The notes under the pieces are model-generated. The model ran no database searches. It was not told where the DNA came from and saw only the letters and a list, made by a program, of their open reading frames with translations. From assembly GCA_028023455.1 (NCBI GenBank), contig JAQFVV010006256.1, forward strand, positions 992,001-1,056,000: a stretch of 64,000 nucleotides of DNA. The letters run 5' to 3'. Origin of the DNA: Epiperipatus broadwayi (taxonomy: Eukaryota > Onychophora > Udeonychophora > Euonychophora > Peripatidae). The position numbers and the translations under genes are program-made. Positions 13,001-25,640 of the stretch are shown here, piece after piece; the first letter of the stretch is position 1; each line of letters opens with the position of its first letter.

Positions 13001-16000
13001 GTAAGTAATTCTGATTGGGATTTTTTCTCTCTCTCTCTTTTTTTATATATTATGTACATATTTATTATTTACATATGAGACATACTTTTAACAAGAAAAT
13101 AATAATTTTTTAAAACATATTTAGGATTTCTTTTTAAGTAATTGGACTATAGTCAGCCTATTTAACAATCTAATTATAGATCTGTAGATAGATATTTAGA
13201 ATTTCTTATATAAAGATGTGAAAGAAAAACTAAAAATTTATCAAATAATAATTGACATTAATTTAGTGAGTAATGTTTATGTCTGCCATTGTTTTTTTTT
13301 TTTAAGAAATGCCGAAGAAATCTTTACTCTATATTGGATTATTTAAGATTGATTTTACCTCTATGTTGCTATACATTTTTATAACAGGTGTGTGTGTTAA
13401 TATATATATAACAAAACACTGGAATTAACTTTGTAGTATTCAAAAATGTATCTGTTAAATTCTCAATATTGCATTCTTTTCTAGTAAAGTCAATATTCCG
13501 AGGTAATTATTTATTATATAAAAATTGAAATTTTTTATCGTATTTTATCACTAATTGCATATCTATAAAAATGTAATAATCATAAGAATTATTTTTAAAT
13601 CTAAACCAATTTTCAAATTTATTGTTAGAAATTCACTTTTCTAAAACTGTCTTAAACTTTTCAATTTTTGCAATAGCATAATTATGAAATACATGAGAAT
13701 GAAAGTGATATCTAAAATATCTTTGTTATGCTCTCTGAAATAAGGTATGTTAATATATGATATAAGCAAGATTACTTTAATAAATAAAAAAAAGGAAACT
13801 TTTTTATGATAGTAACATTACATATATTAATGAAGATAAATGTGGAAGATTATGTTCAATGTATAAGGAGCATTATAAAAGAAAAGTTTATTAACAAACT
13901 GAAAAATTAAGATTGATGTGAGATAGTTATTCTATAGATACAATGAAAATAAAATTTATCAATTGTTTATTTAGATCTTATTTATATATGTTTTAATAAA
14001 AAATTATATTTAAATATTTTATCTATTACTCTTGTGGATTTTGGAAAGTGGATATTTTATCAAGCAACAGTTTATAATGCAAAGTTTTTGAAAGAAAAGT
14101 TAGAATTTGGTTAAAAAATTGATAAATTAGTTTTGGATGAAGATTAATTATTAACTCTGAATATTACAGAATTGTAAAAACAAGAATCTATACCTGTGAT
14201 TGATCAATGTGTATATTATAATGAAGTATGCATTGATATTTACTGATTGAAATTTGATAGCAACTTTTGAAGATCACATATATAAAATGAAAGAAAGCTG
14301 TCCCATAAGTTTGCCAGTTTTAGCTGTTGTATTTAGTTATGTCTTGGTATAGTATGGGAGGATATTTTGTGATAGTTATTTAAATTAGATATTGATAATT
14401 GATGATATATTTATTGTTGGATCACCAGTTATAGTTAAGTATCAGAGATAAATTAAATGGAATTGATTTGTTTGAAATGAATTTCTATATCTGACAACAA
14501 TTTGCATAATACAAAATACCCACTTAAAATTTATGGAAAGAAAATAATAGGATTAATTACAAGGTGTTTACGAAACCTGTATTGATTAGAGAATTTATAC
14601 ATTCCCCAGCAAAGATTCATATTATGTAAAAAAAAAATAAGTAGATTTAGATTGTTTTTAATTAGAAATAAAATGTTACCATAAATTTTAAAGTAGTAAG
14701 TTGTTTAACATTGAAGTAAATGCTAGTTAATTATTGAATATAGGATATAAAAGAAAAGATATTTTAAATATAGATGGAGAAAGAAAAATATTGAAAAAAA
14801 AAAAGGATTTCATTATCGTTTATAAATAGTAGAGTGTTTGTAAGAATTATATCGGTTTTTTTTATATTTATTTTAATATTGCTTTTAATGTAGCATTTAA
14901 TATTGTAAAGGGTAGCTTACAATGCACACATTCCTAAAAAGATCAAACCTATTTATTGAACCTAATCCATTGGGAATTTATATTAATAATGGGAAGATTA
15001 TTTGTTTGTTACTATTACATATATACATATAATACACAATAAATTATTATGTTATAATAAATTTAATACAATCAATAATTTACAAAGTAATAAATAAACT
15101 GTAATGTATATATATATATTTAATTTAGAATTGAATATTAATTAATAGTTAAAGGATTTAGGGGTAGCCTGAGGTTAAGTTAGGTGGTTATGTGTGAAAA
15201 TAAACTGATTTTATTATTTTATTTTTTTTTATTTGTAATAAATGAAATGTATTTAAACAATACATATAAAAATCTAAACGAATTTAAACAATAGGCAGTT
15301 TAAAATATCAGCGTTTCAGGAGATTCTCAGCTTTTTATATAAAAATAGAAACTTTAGACAAAATGGTTCTTCTTGTCAAAAGAGATAGCAGCTATAACAA
15401 TAGACAGGAGTTTAAACTAAAATTTAGAATGCTAAAATGGAGTTTTGCTTTTTCTTTTAGTTAAATTATAAACATTTTTAAAAGTCAAATGCTGTAACTA
15501 AAAGTTTACAAAATTCAGAGGAAAGAAAGTGAAATAAGAAGTAAGAATAACTGATAAATTTTGTAATAATTAAAGCATGTTTTAAAAGTTGTTGGAGTAA
15601 CTTTTTACTATTTTAAATTTTTTCAAAAAGAATAACGAAAATTAATCTGCTGAAAATTGGAAAAGAAAGAAAAATGAAATAATTTTCTTAATATATATAT
15701 ATACATACGTAAAGTGATTCTATAATATCCAATATAAATTTATGATTACAAATAATTATTGAATTGTACTTTAATATGAATATGGGCTAGAGCAAAACAT
15801 GCTATTGAGCGTCATGGTATTTCCTACCAGCTGCATTAAACCTCTATATATTTATTTTTCTACTTTATTGTAAACACACAAGAAGATGCCTGCAGTCCAA
15901 AGTAAACAAGCATTGGAATACTTAATGGTGAATCAAATGAGGATCAAGGTGTTTACCAAGAAACCCAACTACAGGAGACACCATTGTACCTATCTACCCT

Positions 16001-16484
16001 TGCTAAGGAAAATGATTTACTAAGTGAAACTGCTTTGAAGAACAACTTGCCTAACTATCAACTACTACTTCTATTAGGATGATTTTTATGAACTTTGTTC
16101 CAATTACAATTTTTTTTAATCAAGAAATTAACATTGTAAATTTTTGTTTTATTTTTTTTTAATTCTTGTTATCTGTTGTATTTTCACACTCTGATGCTGA
16201 AGCTTCATTTTTTTTTATAATTAGCAAAGAAGAAAGGGGGGATTAGTCACTTTGATATTTTTATATTTTCATTGTAAATAAAATTTAGGTTAACCCACCT
16301 GCTTTACATCAGGTTATCCATATAAATAGTAAGGTAAGATTCTCTACATTTATTTTCATAGATTAAATTGCAACACTTATACAGAATACATATTATATGT
16401 TTTATTTTGTTGATTAACCTTGTATATATATTTTCCAGTATGTTTGACTAATCAACTAGTATCTATCTCTATCATATATATAAT

Positions 16485-18360
16485 GTAACGGTCAGAATCG
16501 TCTATCTCGCTAACACACTGCATAATTCAAACCCCAGACACTAAACTGAACATTCTAGGAGGGGTTGCCTTCTAGATATACTAAGTTCGAATCTAAAGTC
16601 CAAATTTCACAGCGCCACCTACGTGATAACGCATCTGATGCTACAACTAGTATAACCTTTTACCGGTGCCTGGTGGTCAGGGAGAAACAAAAGACTCTAT
16701 ACTAAGATAAGTTTGGGTGGCTAATTAACGTCTATGGATTTATAACAGAAATGCAGGAAATATATATATATAGACCGAGACAGTGATAGGAATCAAATAA
16801 AATAAGAGATAAAATTTAGTTTTAAATAATTTCACACAATTTATTTATATAAATACATATATATATATAACGCCACTGTCTGCTTATATGAGACAGGGAC
16901 GCGTGTTAAATAATTGTTGGCATTTATATTTCAGTAATGACAAAAGGTTTTTAAAACAGAATGATATATTCTATTCCTCGGGCTAATAGCGTTACGATAA
17001 TGTGCTTGACAAGATAGGAACATGTGCGAGGTGCTTTGAGTAAATAGACAAGTTTAAGACAATATTTGAAATTAAATGTTCTAAAATATTTATTGATTTC
17101 GAGAATGGTACGGACTAAAGCTTACTAAGCAAACGTGGGAATGGGATCAAAGCATTTATTTGAGAATAATAATAATAGATTTGTATTGGGAGGTCAGTAT
17201 TGCTGATAGTGAATTTATAAAGTTGGAGGGTGTGACTCGTTTAAGTCACGGATGCTTTGTAAAATAAATATAAAATGAAACAATATTGAAGATCCGGAAT
17301 AATTACGGAGGGCATCTCGCCGCTAACCCGTAGGAAAGTATTTTGACGAACAGCCGAAACTTAGCGACTGTGTGACGATTGCGTTTAATTCCCAGGGGTG
17401 TCATTTGTGAACACCCTCTGCCTGGAAACTTGCAATAAGCGAAAAGAACGGACTTTGCCGTGTAAAGAATCCTTGGAAAAATAAAACAAAGTGGTCTCAA
17501 CAACCAATTCATTTACCAGCAATACGAGACTAGTGTATATAAAAACATACTAAATGGGTTTTACTCGGATTAAGAGAAATGCCCAATCAAATTCCCCGAA
17601 ATTCATTTAAGAGGGTCCGCACATTCTCGACGTCAATGATGAACTTTATAATGAAAGTAGAACACGGTAATTAAAATAGGAAAATGCATGCTTGCGGGTT
17701 CGAAAAGTAAGTACAGATTTATATACGCAATCATGCATTAGGGGACACATTTAATCATTGACTTCGCACATACTCTTATATTAGATTAAAATCAATAACA
17801 TGTAGATTTTAAACTATGTGATTATATTATATTAAAGAAAAGAATCGCCCTCGAACGAGTGATTTGCAAGATAATAAAATTGGAAAATTATAAATTTAAA
17901 ATATGCCTTAATAGCGGCGTCTTACTTTCAATAAAGGGAATAGTTCACTCGGTCAAAGACGATTCTGACACATTATCATAATAAAATAAAAGAAAGCTTT
18001 ATAAATAGAAAATATTAACCCAAGGATAGAGCAAAATGTTGAGTATATTTAAATACATGAAAGAAATACATAATGAAGTTGTGAAATATAAGAAAACAAT
18101 GTTAAATAGCTATAGCATGTTAGTTAGTGATCACAAGAGCTCTTGGGTTAATTTAGGTTACCTCTGGAGAAGCATTTGCAGGTAGATGTTCGGCAGGTTT
18201 TATAATTCAGCAGCAAAATCTGGAATGTTCATATTTTGGCAGCGGCAGCAGCAGTTCCGGGATCCGTGTGATAATTTCTGATGTTATGGAGCAGCGGCTG
18301 GCTATTCCGAGGGGACATAGCCATCTTAAACGCCTCTACTCGGACATGTCAAGGTTAGCA
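16485..18360. mobile_element. GC-richer mobile element remnant with inverted ends
   Basis: The block is much less AT-rich than its surroundings and has an abrupt left edge after an AT run. The 13-base word GTCAGAATCGTCT at 16491-16503 recurs as its exact reverse complement at 17957-17969. Outside both copies the word ATAATGT is also mirrored (16480-16486 and 17970-17976), with four extra bases on the left. This fits either short terminal inverted repeats of a roughly 1.5-kb element or the TGTAAC edge of an LTR. The part to 18360 includes a CAG/CGG-rich patch at 18238-18300. No coding region was recognised. Confidence 0.45.
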
Positions 18361-18379
18361 AATTATTAGAATTTTAGAA

Positions 18380-18492
18380 CAACTCAGAAACCTTTAGACA
18401 ACTCAGAATTCTTTAAAAGCTTAGAATAACTCAGAAACCTTTTTACAACTCAGAATTCTTTAGAAGCTTAGAATGCTTTAAAAGCTTAGAAT
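18380..18492. repeat. tandem repeat, 48-bp period
   Basis: Two copies of a unit starting AACTCAGAAACCTTT (18380 and 18428) are followed by a partial third copy containing TTTAAAAGCTTAGAAT. The copies differ at a few positions. Confidence 0.8.
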
Positions 18493-20931
18493 GGTGAACA
18501 AAAGAAAAACATCCTTTTTATAGTAAAATTTAACAATAGACTTGTCCTGGAGCGTACAAAATTATTGGACTTATCTGCTGTAATTAAATCTATCCGAATG
18601 TCTAAAGGAATTCAACATTAATTAATTTCTTTTGTTAACTTCCCCGTCGACATTCGAATTACAAACTAGATTTAATTAAAATTACTGCTACTAATTAAAG
18701 AAAACTTAAGTGGACAGCTGCTGTTTTTAGATAACTTATATAATTAAACTATTGTCCCTCATTTATTTTAACAGAAATAGTTGGGATGATTTTTATTAAA
18801 TAAAACGAAAATTATTTTATTTTAAATTGTAATATTTGAATCTATCTACTAAACGAATATTTACTAAATGCATTTTATTTTAAATCAAAATATATTACGA
18901 CGGTAATATATTTGTAAATAGATCCAAACAAAATAACTAACAATTTATAATTTTGATATGTTTTAAAATGGATATCATAGTGTGTGCGCAATTACGACTT
19001 ATATAACTTACTTTTTAATAAATGTAAATTATGTGAACAAATACATAATTCATAATATTTTATTTTATTTGGGAATAAGTTATATATATAATACGAGCAT
19101 TGCTCGTGGTTTAAAATTAGGCGGGATTTTCGGTATATAAGTGTATTGCAGACACACTACGATAGATTGGGGTTCAAACTAAGGTATGAGGGTAGGAAGT
19201 AGGTGAGAAAAGGTGAAACGAAGATCTGCAAAGCAGACCTTACTGTTTCAATAAATTGGGGGAACTTGTTAAATAGATTAACATCTGCAAATATATAATT
19301 TAGCTAGCCAGCATCTCAATTATCTTAAATTACTAAAGTTTATTTTTCTATATAATTATGATTTGTAAAGAATGAGTGACATAGGTGGATTTCTACCATG
19401 GGGTATAAGGGTTGGATCTGGAGAATAATTATTTTAAAATCTGTAAAAATTATTTCACGCCATACCTGCGTTTAGTATGGTAAGATGATAAAATCAAGAT
19501 TTTGTTAAAAACAAATGTTTGTCAAAATATATTTTAGGTTGTAAACAAGATTTAGCCAACCATGTCGATTGCTAAAATCTTGTGGGAAAGTAAATGGCTA
19601 ATATGAGAAAATATCCTGTTTGTGCATTAAAACAAAAGCTAAAAGTTATTTTGGTCTCTAAAAATATTAAATTTTAAAGCTGTTAATTGCTAACTTCACT
19701 AGGAAAATTTTGTTTATTAGAAATGTAATTTCATCATGAGCAAATGTAAATAGGCTCAGTTTTTTGCTACATATATACTCAGTTAAATTTTAAAAAGGTC
19801 TGCAACTCGAATCCATGCCCGGTTAAATTTTAGGATGACCGAATAGTTAGGCGAATTGTGCTGTTCTTCACGCCAAGGAATGGTGATCTTTGTCTCCATC
19901 CTACATGTTGAAATGGTAGAAGCCAACAGCGATGGATAACCTTCCTGATAGAAACCTACTGCAACAGTACTTCAAGTAGAGAGCTGCTGCCTATCCAGAG
20001 AACAAAGTCAAGAGACATGCTGCTGCCCAGGAATTAGGCAATAATTTTCACAACTACTGCAAGAGCTCTCAGATGAACTTTAATTATTAATTTTCAAAAC
20101 TATAGCTATAGTAAATTTAAATAAACGCCCAGTAATAGTTCAAATCTTTCATTTACTTCAACCTGTAAAACCAATAATAAATACTCGCTTGATTTACTGT
20201 AAAATCTATTATCTCAAACTTGTTAAAGAGATAAACTTAATTATTATTTTATTAATTAAATTCTGTTTTACTCTTGTATTTGCGGTGAAATCTATGCTCT
20301 TATATATTTAAGTTCTTAATATTTCATTTAGGTATGTGATAATTTGCCAAATATATTTCGAACCAACGAGTGGATATAATTTGATAATTTTATCCCAAAG
20401 ATAATATTTCTATGTTCAATTTAGTAATTATGATATAATGTTTATGTATATTACATCCGAGTCGCTGCTTTGAAATTAAAATTCATTAATTAATAACTGA
20501 TTGCCTGCAGAAATTTAAATCAACTCTGAATTTGATTTCATATATAATTGTTATGATTTGCTTTGTTATACTGATAAATTATGATTTTGAGCATAGTTTA
20601 ACTTAATTAATAATAAATTTCTGGCCAGGGAGATAGTAATAAGGCATATTTAGTTATTTTCGTTAACTCCTATCTTAAATATGCTTTCCCTCTCTTTTTA
20701 TTAAATCTGATTAGAGATGTGAATTAATTGTTTGTAAACGAGGGTATTAATATATTTAAGTAACCCCTCTCTCTTTATAATATATTTTAAGTGCCTATAG
20801 TGAATGTATATAGGGCTACTTCGACCAGTTCTTTCCTTAATATATGTTATTCCGGATTTATCCGATACCAAGATAACCTTTAGTTTGATGGAATACGATT
20901 CGCATCATTATCGAGCTATATATTAGGCTTG

Positions 20932-21531
20932 AATACAATTGCAATATTATCGCTGTAGTAATTAAATTATATTTCTGGTTTAGCATTGTTACTTATCATT
21001 TGGCAAACAGTGATATTAAAGAATATTATATTGGCATATTAAATTTTTATATGCATAGATTATTCGCTAAGCATGGAAGTCAGCTAATACATTTAAAGGA
21101 ATCCGAACAAAGTATTACCCCGGATTGATTACGTTCTATTGTTAACACCTACGAGCATCTATTTGATCTCAATGTGATCCCTAAATAGTGTAATTTAATT
21201 TATTTTGTTTTTATTACTAATAATTTTAATAAATGTATTTAAATTTATCCCGTTTTTATTCAGTCTTCATTATTCTATCATATCCCAATCCAATCCAGTT
21301 ACTTATTAATTATATTACTAGATATACAAAATGTCAATATTATATTAGCCTAGCCATTTATAGATATTTAGTCTAATTTTATGCAATGCATGTGTAGTTA
21401 GCCATATGATCTTATGTTTCTCCCTGTTCAGAGTCGGCTCATGATTAAAATTAAGGCCTGTGTATAACCTCAGAAATGTCTCTCATATGGTGTTAAATCA
21501 CAGAATGCTTGGTTCGGACTCTGGATCTTAC
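20932..21531 (+). repeat. 600-bp direct repeat, copy 1
   Basis: This segment is repeated in the same orientation at 23021-23595, with matching start (AATATTATCGCTGTAG) and end (GACTCTGGATCTTAC) and many long identical stretches such as CATTTGGCAAACAGT and ACCCCGGATTGATTAC. By eye the identity is high, with small indels. The sequences outside both copies differ. The ends are not TG...CA, so it is not an obvious LTR pair. Confidence 0.85.
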
Positions 21532-21590
21532 TTTAACAGACTACCCGTGATTCTAATCTAAAACTTTAATGTGAGTAGATTATGACAATA

Positions 21591-21756
21591 GCTTCAATCA
21601 AGTATATTTATGAGCATCGGTCATGTTCGATCTCAAGTGCCAATCTTGCCATATAGGAAGAATTATACTTCTCGAAAACACAAAACGGTTCTAACTGATC
21701 TTACTCTGGTGCCCTATCTTAGCTAGCTTGTTCTCAAAGCTTGGGAGACTATGTCT
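21591..21756 (+). repeat. segment shared with the gypsy leader at 63.1 kb
   Basis: This stretch aligns in the same orientation with 63121-63282, upstream of gag of the minus-strand gypsy element. Shared words include TTTATGAGCAT, GCCAATCTT, AAGAATTATAC, CTCGAAAACA and GGGAGAC. It ties the 16.5-23.6 kb block to that LTR element family, but no gag or pol sequence was recognised in the block. Confidence 0.7.
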
Positions 21757-23020
21757 TCAAGAGAATGGAGTTATACTTTAATTTCTATTACGGTGAAATT
21801 TATGAGTAAATAATATTTTGGGTCTAACCTGAAAAACTCCATTTGCGAGATATATGGCCAGGAATATTAGTAGGCCGTTATAAGCGATAACTAACATGCC
21901 GAGATTGAACGGACCTCGTACTTAAATAATCTACATTGTATTAATAGTTAAAAAAAAAAACAATATTTATTACTTTACATACAGGTTAATAACTATCATA
22001 CAATACAGATACACCACATATAAATACTATGGTAATAGACTTGTACGAAGGAGGGCAATTATATGCTAAAGTTTACATTAGATTAAATTATTTTAGTTTT
22101 CCCCTTTCCCTTTTATTTAAATTTGAATAAGCACATGTTTCTTAGTATTGGCATTCGATAATTTTATATATATTAGCATCAGTAAAGTCATAGTTACCTC
22201 TTTGAAGTTCGAGGTTTCACTCGTGTAGACGATTGACCTGTAAGCTTACAGTATCCGCAGTAGTATTTCCCAATGGCTATATTTGCTGAACTGGCAGATA
22301 AATAATAGTTCGATGCGTCTCCGAGTCTGAGAATCCATTCAGGATGGGCAAGGTCTGTTATTCTGAATTATGTCGCAAAATTTCAGCTGTTCTGGAGGTC
22401 CAGAATTACTTTGCTGAACCGACTGGCGTCTCCATGGGTCTGGGTCATCTTGAAAGAATTGTACAGATCAGCTATACTCTGAGAGCAGGTTTAATGAACC
22501 TACACGTATATTTTTACTCCATCATTTAGGTGGTTTCTATTATTATTATTTTTGAATCTGTCTTTTCTTTTTACTTTTCTTTATGCAACTGTTCCTTTCC
22601 CTTTTTACCACTTTTCTCTATTTCTAAGAAAAATAGTCCTTCCTTTCTTTTTTTATAATAATAATTCCCCCTCTCCGACTTATACTTTTCTTTTTTACAA
22701 ATGTCTTGAGCCAGTTTATCAATATGCCACCTCGCCATCCCCTCCGGATTGCTTTTAACATGATTTTTGGTTTCCATTGTTTAACTCTTTTTATTGCTAC
22801 TCCTTAGAATTTCCGATGTCAAGTATTTTGATAAAAGTGAAATCGCCACAGCGTAAACTGCAAAGTCTTTACATTACTTTTCTCTTTAATTTTATATATT
22901 ATTTTCCTTCTGTTAAAACAAAATTATGTGCCAATACTGATATCATTTTACAATAATAACCCACAGAAATAAGTAATAGAAAAAAAACAACTTTGTGTAT
23001 AATCATCCTTTTTGGCTCTT

Positions 23021-23595
23021 AATACAGTCACAATATTATCGCTGTAGTAATTATATTTCTGGCTAGAATTGTCATTTATCATTTGGCAAACAGTTATATT
23101 AAATGAATATTATGTTGGCATATTAAATTTTTATATGCATAGATTATTTGCTAAGCACGAAAGTCAGCTAATACATTTAAATGAGTCCGAACACTGTATT
23201 ACCCCGGATTGATTACATTCCATTGCTAATGCCTGCGAGCATCTATTTGATCTAAGTAGGGTAATTTAATTTATTTTGTTTTTCATTACTAATAATTTTA
23301 ATAAATATATTTAAATTTTATCCTGTCTCCATTATTCTTTTATTATATCCCAATCCAATCCTGTTACTTATTAATTATATTACCAAATATTATACAAAAT
23401 GTCAATATTATATTAGCTTAGCCATTAATAGATGTTTAGTCTAATTTTATGTGATGCATGTGTGGTTAGCCATATAGTCTCATGTTTTTCCCTGTTCAGA
23501 GCTGGCTCATGTTTAAAATTAAGGTCTGTGTATAACCGAATGTCTCTCATATGGTGTTAAATCACGGAGTGCTTGGTTTGGACTCTGGATCTTAC
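23021..23595 (+). repeat. 600-bp direct repeat, copy 2
   Basis: This is the second copy of the segment at 20932-21531, starting about 2.09 kb further on. It is slightly shorter because of deletions (about 575 bp). The sequence between the copies (21532-23020) includes the leader-like segment, a pyrimidine-rich run (22550-22700) and a GC-richer patch (22190-22500) with no recognised product. Confidence 0.85.
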
Positions 23596-25240
23596 CATCC
23601 CATTTCGATCAGCTTTAGTGTATTGGATTCTGGATTTTGTTATGTGAATGTACAAATCTGACCATTACAATATAGATAATACATTATCAATATATTTTTA
23701 TCTACCAAATGTTTTTAACATTTTTAAGTTTTAATTGTAAATTAGATTTTAGCATTGGGTGAACTTCTTATAATCAACATATAGTGCATTGATCAAATTC
23801 ATTCCTTGCCGTATATAAAAACAATTCAACTATTGGTAAAAAAGTTGAATGTCAACAGAAATTTCATACAATAAAAGAAAAAAAAGTTTGAATATTTTTT
23901 TTTATTTTTATGTTAAGCAAAATAGTTGAGGTGTTCTTGTTTTACATTTTGCAAAATAGCTTATATACACTTATGTACTTATTGTTTTTACTACCCTATT
24001 GTATGTGCAATTTATTGGATCGATTTTGTGAATTTGAATATGTATATATTTTAATGAATTTTTTAAGTTGAATTTTAATTAAAGCTTTTGAAAGTTTTAG
24101 TGAATTTTTCTACGGAAGCACTCATTCCATTCAATACATGGACGCTTCGTCCTGATATATATATAAATACTTGTTTCATTGCATACAATAATTTTAAAAT
24201 GCTTTAAGTTTTATGTTTTATTTAAGTATGGACATTGTATTTTTTTGTTAAGTAGGATTTCATGTCTGGAAGAATCAAAGTAATATTTGTGTTATATTAA
24301 TATTTTCTATTTTGTATTATCAAGAAAATTATTTAGAATTAAAATAATTAGTTAATTGTTCAGGAAAGTAATACGATACTTGAATACCAAGATGTAGAGT
24401 TGAGCATAAAGATTATTTTACTTTACTAGAAATCAATTTAGAAATTTTTAGCACTCAAGTTCACCAGTTTGCTTTTTTAAATTATTTTATTCTTTAGAAG
24501 AATAATTATAGATATAATTGAAGCTGGGTCAGTTTTTTTTTTTAAAGTCTTCATTAAGAGTTCAGATTACAATAAATCCTGAAAATTATGAGTGAGAATT
24601 GAAGATATGTAGACATTAAATATTCAAAATTTGAAAATATAAAAGGAGACATTATTAATTTAATGATTTCAAGTATTTGCTTATTAGTTAGAATCTCTTG
24701 ATTTTAAAACATAATTAATTAAATAATGACTACTTTAATCACTTGCAATCTTAATAATTGAATTGAATAACTGTTGAAAATAAAAAGGAGTTTATTAATA
24801 AAACCATATTTTTATAGCATTACGGTTTCTAATTATTTAATGCCCAGCATTCAAAATGTCAACTATTTTTTCAAGACCAATAATTTTATATACTAAATGG
24901 GAATGAATTAATTTGTTTTCTAGATTACTTATGAAATAAAGATTGTGATATTAAATAAAAATAAGTCACCAGTTTTTTATTAGCTTTACAAATATATAAC
25001 CTTACTATTCTCAGTGGTTTAGCAAACTAAATAAAAATTTTTGGATTGATTTAGCTAAGGAAAAAAAACCCTCTCAGTTTTTATAATAGAATTGGTCTAT
25101 TATTTCAATCATTTACTTGAATGAACATCTCCCAAGCAATTGACTAGTTATCTTACTGTAAGCTTATTGAAGAAAAAGGGTTATTAGGAATTTTTTTTCC
25201 TTTCCATTTATCATTTATATATATATATATTGTAACCTTT

Positions 25241-25348
25241 TGAAATTGAGAGAGAGAGAGATAAGAAGAAAATAGAATAAAGAAGAGATAATGATAAATA
25301 TAAATGATGAAAATGAAATGAGAGCGGCCAATTGTAACCTAATAAAAT

Positions 25349-25379
<31 letters not shown>

Positions 25380-25640
25380 TAATAAGAAAATAAAATAAAA
25401 GAGGAAGAGAATAAAGGGAGAAAATTATAAAATGGATGTAAAATATAACCTACTAGAATAAGAGGGGGTGTGAGAAAGAGAAAGAGAGAAAAAGAGATAA
25501 TGCTAATAAAGAAATGAGAGAGTGAGAGAAAAGAAAGAGAAATATATGAAAGAGAGATATAAGAAGAAGATAGAATAAAGGAGAGATAAATGAAATGAGA
25601 TGATATAAGATATGAAATGAAACGAAATGGAATAGAATTG
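25241..25640 (+). repeat. long polypurine (GA-rich) tract
   Basis: About 400 bases consist almost only of A and G, with repeated GAGAGAGAGA runs at 25241-25260, 25350-25380 and 25480-25555, broken by AATAAA-like and TATAA words. It is an expanded and decayed GA microsatellite. It ends near 25640, before a more mixed sequence. Confidence 0.9.

Noticed and set aside
13830-14560. Possible decayed retroelement frames
   Set aside because: The broken frames show no diagnostic motif beyond AT-rich composition.
16200-16245. Polypurine tract of another LTR element (AAAGAAGAAAGGGGGGA)
   Set aside because: It is not followed by a TG-starting LTR and no pol end precedes it.
22344-22777. Plus- and minus-strand frames in a GC-richer patch
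   Set aside because: No domain could be recognised on either strand; it lies between copies of a non-coding repeat.
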